Shown: in pieces, positions 60,683-64,000 of the stretch
Layout of the letters: each line of letters opens with the position of its first letter
Numbering within the stretch: the stretch's first letter is position 1
Source: Bacillota bacterium
GTDB lineage: Bacteria > Bacillota > Clostridia > Lachnospirales > Lachnospiraceae
Reading direction: 5' to 3'
Assembly (NCBI GenBank): GCA_023442465.1
Contig: JAEZZQ010000042.1
Span: 1 to 64,000, forward strand
DNA length: 64,000 bases
Position numbers and translations under genes: made by a program
The notes under the pieces: model-generated
Seen by the model: only the letters and a program-made list of their open reading frames with translations
Databases searched by the model: none
What the model was told of the DNA's origin: nothing

Positions 60683-60735
60683 TGTGCCTGCGGCCCAAAG
60701 TTTGCAGGTGTTGGAAAGGCATGGTTATTAATATG
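60683..60735 (+). repeat. Start-supplying repeat, copy C
   Basis: GTGCCTGCGGCCCAAAGTTT then GCAGG, TGTTGGAAAGGCATGGTTAT and TAATATG. It matches copy B (28412-28463) along its length and ends at the permease start codon. Confidence 0.7.
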
Positions 60736-61605
60736 AAGAAAAAGAACAGACAGACTATAAAGGCATATTTATTTATGGCGCCAGCGTTGTTCTTATTGAT
60801 CTTTTTTGTATTTGTCCCTATTATCGGAAGTCTTCCATTAATGTTTTTTGACTACTCGGTGTTAGGAAAAACAGAATTCACGGGATTGGACAATTTTATA
60901 AAGCTGTTTGGAGATCAGGAATTCCGTAAAGCATTATTTAATTCCATACTGTTTGTAGTGATTGTACCGGTGATTCAGATCCTATCTATCCTGCTGGCAT
61001 TGCTGGTAAACAGGAAACTGTTCGGTATCGCATTATTCCGTACGCTGTTCTATATTCCCGTTGTTACCTCTATGGTAGCCGTTTCCATCATGTGGGGATT
61101 TTTGTTTGACTCCAATGGAGCCATAAATACGCTTCTGATGAAAATGGGTGCCATTGCTAAGCCGTTAGGATTTTTGGCAAGTACAAAAACCGCTATGCTC
61201 TGCATTATGTTTATTACAATCTGGCAAGGGCTTGGCTACTACATGATGCTTTATCTGGGAGGGCTGCAGTCTGTACCAAAAGAATTGGAAGAGGCATCCT
61301 GGGTAGACGGAGCAAACAGCTTGCAGGCATTGATCAAGATTAAGATACCTATGCTGAAACCTTATATCTGGTTCTGTTCTTTGAATTCGGTTATTTCTGC
61401 GGTGGGCGTATTTGATGTGGTCTATGTGCTGACAAAAGGAGGACCAAATGATGCTACCAATGTTATTAACTATTATTCTTATGTAAAAGCATTTCAGGAC
61501 TTCGAATTCGGGTATGCAGCCGCAATAGGTGCAGTACAGGCAGTGATCACTACGATCTTAAGTATTGTTGTATTTATATATGGGAAAAAGGGAGAGGGGG
61601 TATGA
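60733..61605 (+). CDS. Sugar ABC transporter permease (MalF/UgpA type)
   Basis: A 290-residue inner-membrane protein with six helices. MKKKNRQTIKAYLFMAPALF begins it. The EAA loop that contacts the ATPase is EEASWVDGANSLQALIKIKI (about 190-210), followed by PMLKP. ATG 60721 is an in-frame alternative that would add MVIN, and both lie in the repeat. It overlaps the next permease by 4 bases. The ATPase (MsmK/UgpC type) is not encoded here and is probably shared from elsewhere in the genome, as is common. Confidence 0.93.
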   Translation: MKKKNRQTIKAYLFMAPALFLLIFFVFVPIIGSLPLMFFDYSVLGKTEFTGLDNFIKLFGDQEFRKALFNSILFVVIVPVIQILSILLALLVNRKLFGIALFRTLFYIPVVTSMVAVSIMWGFLFDSNGAINTLLMKMGAIAKPLGFLASTKTAMLCIMFITIWQGLGYYMMLYLGGLQSVPKELEEASWVDGANSLQALIKIKIPMLKPYIWFCSLNSVISAVGVFDVVYVLTKGGPNDATNVINYYSYVKAFQDFEFGYAAAIGAVQAVITTILSIVVFIYGKKGEGV

Positions 61606-62450
61606 CGGTGATGAGTAAACTCGTTGTTACAAAAAAGAAAAACAAGATTACCAAAAAAGTATTTATTTACCTTGGCTTGATTTTGCTTGCTATTGTTTGT
61701 GCAGGCCCTTTTTTATGGATGCTGTCCACCTCTTTTAAAACGGGACAAAACATATATGACCTAAGCTTTATTCCGGAGAATCCGACCATCGCAAATTATG
61801 CAGGGGTAGTGGAGTTCATGAATATTCCCAGATATATCCTGAATACGCTGATCATTACTTGCTCGTCAATTGCATTGGATGTTGTTTTTTCAGCGCTATG
61901 TGCTTATGCGCTGGCGTGTATGGACTTTAAGGGCAAAAAGATTATTATGGGGGCTTTATTGATTTCCATGATCATACCCGCAGCTGCAGGAATGATTATC
62001 AATTATCTGATAATTGCCAAGATACATCTTTTGAATACCTACGCCGGAGCGATTCTGCCGGGGGCCGTTAAGGTATTCAGCATTATTCTTTTACGGCAGT
62101 CTTATATGGCTATTCCAAAAGAATTGATAGAAGCGGCGCGCATTGATGGTGCCGGAGAAATACGTATCTGGTGGAAGATTATGATGCCCGGAATCCTGCC
62201 TTCGGTCTCTACCGTTGTGATCTTTGATTTTATCAGTAAATGGAATGAGTTCCTCTGGCCGATCATCGTATTGCAGGATCCGCAAAAGTACCCTCTGGCA
62301 ACTGCATTGCAATATTTGAACGGTTCCTTTAACTATAAATTTGGATATATAGCAGCCGGAACGATTATTTCTATCGTACCAGTTATCATTGTATTTATAA
62401 TATGTCAGAAAAATTATGTAGAAGCGGTAAGCGGCGCTGTAAAAGGGTGA
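61602..62450 (+). CDS. Sugar ABC transporter permease (MalG/UgpE type)
   Basis: A 282-residue permease with six helices. GPFLWMLSTSFKTGQNIYDL is the typical first periplasmic region, and the EAA loop is IEAARIDGAGEIRIWWKIMM (about 183-202), followed by PGILPSV. Starts in the stop codon of the partner permease (ATGA); an ATG at 61611 is an alternative. With the binding protein at 59244 it forms the importer. Confidence 0.94.
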   Translation: MTVMSKLVVTKKKNKITKKVFIYLGLILLAIVCAGPFLWMLSTSFKTGQNIYDLSFIPENPTIANYAGVVEFMNIPRYILNTLIITCSSIALDVVFSALCAYALACMDFKGKKIIMGALLISMIIPAAAGMIINYLIIAKIHLLNTYAGAILPGAVKVFSIILLRQSYMAIPKELIEAARIDGAGEIRIWWKIMMPGILPSVSTVVIFDFISKWNEFLWPIIVLQDPQKYPLATALQYLNGSFNYKFGYIAAGTIISIVPVIIVFIICQKNYVEAVSGAVKG

Positions 62451-62456
62451 TTCGAT

Positions 62457-63680
62457 ATGAGAGATAACTATTATGTCTGGATAGAAATCCAGGCAAACAA
62501 AAATATAATAAGTGACAGGAACAAATTTAGAAGTACTATGGAAAACTGTGTGAAAACAGGAATTGGATCGGTGATCCTGAGTGTAAAGGATACCACAGGT
62601 TTTGCCATATTTGAGAGTGCATATGCCCCCCATTACAGCCTCTATGATCCCGTTTTCGGTAAGAGGGATTATTTGGAGGATTGCCTCAATATTATTCACA
62701 GTCTTGGAATGAAAGGTTATGCGGCTTTTGATGTATTTGCGGAAGGGAACCGGAAAAATCCGCATCCGCAGATGCCCGGATTAAAAAATGCGGGCTGGAT
62801 GACGGAGGTATATGGGTTGAGTGATGAGGACAGGCCTGTGATCCAGAAAGTCACAGATTCTTCCGCACTTCATACGATCGGCAGTATTGATGATTTCGGA
62901 GAGATATTTGTGAATCCGGCCAATCAGGAAACCTGTATCTATGAATGTATGCTGATAAAGGAAGTCGCTGAAAAATATCCTGTTGACGGAGTGGTTCTGG
63001 ATCGTGTGAGATATGTGGGCTTAAGCTCCGACTTCAGCCTGTTTACCAAACAGAGCTTCTTGGAGTACAGCAAACTTACGGATATACAATGGCCTGAGGA
63101 TATTTACACTATGAAAAGGACAAAAGAGGATATCCAGATTCAATATGGCAGATATTTCGGAAGCTTTTTAGAATTTCGGGCATTTACTATTTCTTCATTT
63201 ATGGAAAAAGTAAGTAGAATGATAAAGGAATGCAGTAATAAAGTGGAATTGCTGGATTATACCGGCTCATGGTATCCGCTGTATTATCAGGTTGGCGCAA
63301 ACTGGGCATCAAAAAAATACATTCCGGTGGAATATCCACTGGCAGATCCGGTAAAGTACAGCCGGACAGGATACATCGAACAGGCGGATAAATTGCTTTC
63401 CGGATTTTATTATGAAGATGTTACCAAAGAGCAGGCGGCTGAAAATGGAAAGCCGGCAGACTGGTATAGCGTAGAGGGTTCAGCGGAAATGGCCTATAAG
63501 GTGACGCTTGGTGAAAGACCCGTAATAGGAAGTCTCTTTCTGCAGCAATATGAGGATGATCTGAACCGGATGAAAGAAGCGGTCGATATGTGCTTTATGA
63601 AGTCTGACGGATGCATGATTTTTGATTTATCCTATCTGGTAGAAAATGATTGGTGGGAATATATACAAATAGAAGATTAG
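62457..63680 (+). CDS. GHL10-like glycoside-hydrolase family protein
   Basis: A 407-residue protein with a TIM-barrel pattern. FRSTMENCVKTGIGSVILSV, YLEDCLNIIHSLGMKGYAAF, EVAEKYPVDGVVLDRVRYVG (about 166-185, a D-R-V-R-Y motif) and LEFRAFTISSFMEKVSRMIK resemble glycosyl hydrolase-like 10 (GHL10, DUF187-related) proteins. No signal peptide. AAGGGTGAT precedes the ATG. It is 6 bases after the permease gene and so part of the importer operon. It probably works on the imported glycan; linkage and activity are unknown. Confidence 0.75.
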   Translation: MRDNYYVWIEIQANKNIISDRNKFRSTMENCVKTGIGSVILSVKDTTGFAIFESAYAPHYSLYDPVFGKRDYLEDCLNIIHSLGMKGYAAFDVFAEGNRKNPHPQMPGLKNAGWMTEVYGLSDEDRPVIQKVTDSSALHTIGSIDDFGEIFVNPANQETCIYECMLIKEVAEKYPVDGVVLDRVRYVGLSSDFSLFTKQSFLEYSKLTDIQWPEDIYTMKRTKEDIQIQYGRYFGSFLEFRAFTISSFMEKVSRMIKECSNKVELLDYTGSWYPLYYQVGANWASKKYIPVEYPLADPVKYSRTGYIEQADKLLSGFYYEDVTKEQAAENGKPADWYSVEGSAEMAYKVTLGERPVIGSLFLQQYEDDLNRMKEAVDMCFMKSDGCMIFDLSYLVENDWWEYIQIED

Positions 63681-63694
63681 ACAGGAGACAGAAA

Positions 63695-64000
63695 ATGGGT
63701 AATATCAGCTTGCTTCAAAAGAAGGATACGGAAATTATAATGAAATTCTATCGGGAGTGTTTCGATCATGCCTTCTGGATTCCGGAGGGTAAGTTGAACC
63801 AGTCTGTTTTTGATGCTCCTGATTTCTGCGAGGAGGCGAGTCTGCTCATAAGGGATGAAGCCACAGGAAAACCTGCAGGCTGCATAGCAGTAAAGATTTC
63901 CAACGATCAGAAACTGTATCCGGATACGGCATGGATTACCATTCTGATGGTAAGTTCAGAATACCGGAGAAAAGGAATGGGCAGATGCTTGTATGAAACG
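63695..64000 (+). CDS. GNAT family N-acetyltransferase (3' end outside window)
   Basis: The first 102 codons of a GNAT enzyme. MGNISLLQKKDTEIIMKFYR is followed by ASLLIRDEATGKPAGCIAVK (beta strands 2-3) and ITILMVSSEYRRKGMGRCLY, the acetyl-CoA binding motif V-x-x-x-x-R-x-x-G-x-G near 88-98. AGGAG lies 8 bases before the ATG. Last visible gene of the amino-sugar importer operon; it could acetylate an amino-sugar intermediate, but this is only positional inference. Confidence 0.85.
   Translation, partial: MGNISLLQKKDTEIIMKFYRECFDHAFWIPEGKLNQSVFDAPDFCEEASLLIRDEATGKPAGCIAVKISNDQKLYPDTAWITILMVSSEYRRKGMGRCLYET

Noticed and set aside
1..64000. CRISPR arrays, prophage genes or intact insertion sequences
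   Set aside because: No regularly spaced direct repeats with unique spacers, no structural phage genes and no complete transposase were seen on either strand.

Overview
The window looks like chromosomal DNA of a strictly anaerobic Clostridia member, most likely Lachnospiraceae (Bacillota). The evidence is moderate G+C, strong AGGAGG-type ribosome binding sites, many ATGA stop/start overlaps, a class III (anaerobic) ribonucleotide reductase, rubrerythrin, and several families frequent in that group (YjdF, DUF3021, DUF5680, DUF6142, MptD-type ECF S component). No rRNA, complete tRNA, CRISPR array or transposase gene was seen. This assignment is inference from gene content, not from a phylogenetic marker.

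Layout. 1-15 kb is accessory and regulatory: a TetR-flavoprotein operon, a yjdF gene behind a yjdF-type riboswitch, GNAT/AraC/cupin/XRE genes, an autoregulated TetR-membrane protein pair, a LytTR-DUF3021-ABC exporter operon, a TrpXYZ-like ABC importer and a WYL regulator. 15-23.4 kb holds a GH43-like hydrolase, an intact pair of ABC transporters on the minus strand, and then a heavily deletion-scarred locus. In that locus a TetR regulator, an HMA metal-binding protein, an ECF S component, an ECF T component, an ECF double ATPase and the start of an ABC exporter have been shortened or fused by about five deletions. 23.6-29.5 kb has an ACT protein, YaaA, AraC-GyrI, MATE, rubrerythrin and a TPR lipoprotein. 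29.6-47.6 kb is core metabolism: NrdR-box-controlled nrdD, pyrF-pyrE, a long M29-like peptidase, purE-purM-purN-purD, an SH3 protein, a GntR-clpC operon and radA. 47.7-51.8 kb has an asymmetric heterodimeric ABC exporter and lspA. 52.3-64 kb is an amino-sugar catabolism region: RpiR regulator, ROK kinase, nagB, intracellular GH20 hexosaminidase, a three-component sugar ABC importer, a GHL10-like protein and a GNAT. A divergent MocR / FMN-binding-protein pair sits inside it.

How the parts work together. The amino-sugar region reads as uptake of a hexosamine-containing oligosaccharide, cytoplasmic cleavage by GH20, phosphorylation by the ROK kinase and deamination by NagB, under an RpiR-type regulator. 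The nucleotide block couples pyrimidine and purine synthesis to anaerobic dNTP production. The exporter/ECF region appears to have been one regulon: the same 18-bp operator lies in front of the exporter pair and in front of the S component, but the TetR between them has lost its DNA-binding half.

Non-coding structure is the most unusual part. (1) A palindromic element of about 130 bp with 12-bp terminal inverted repeats occurs three times, plus one solo end. (2) A short element occurs directly in front of three unrelated genes and supplies a Shine-Dalgarno-like sequence and an in-frame ATG-GTK-ATT-NNN-ATG start. (3) A GATGYGCAGCT element occurs three times. (4) A short AATAGGAAAGT motif recurs just after intrinsic terminators. 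These look like small mobile or amplified elements that shape gene ends and gene starts.
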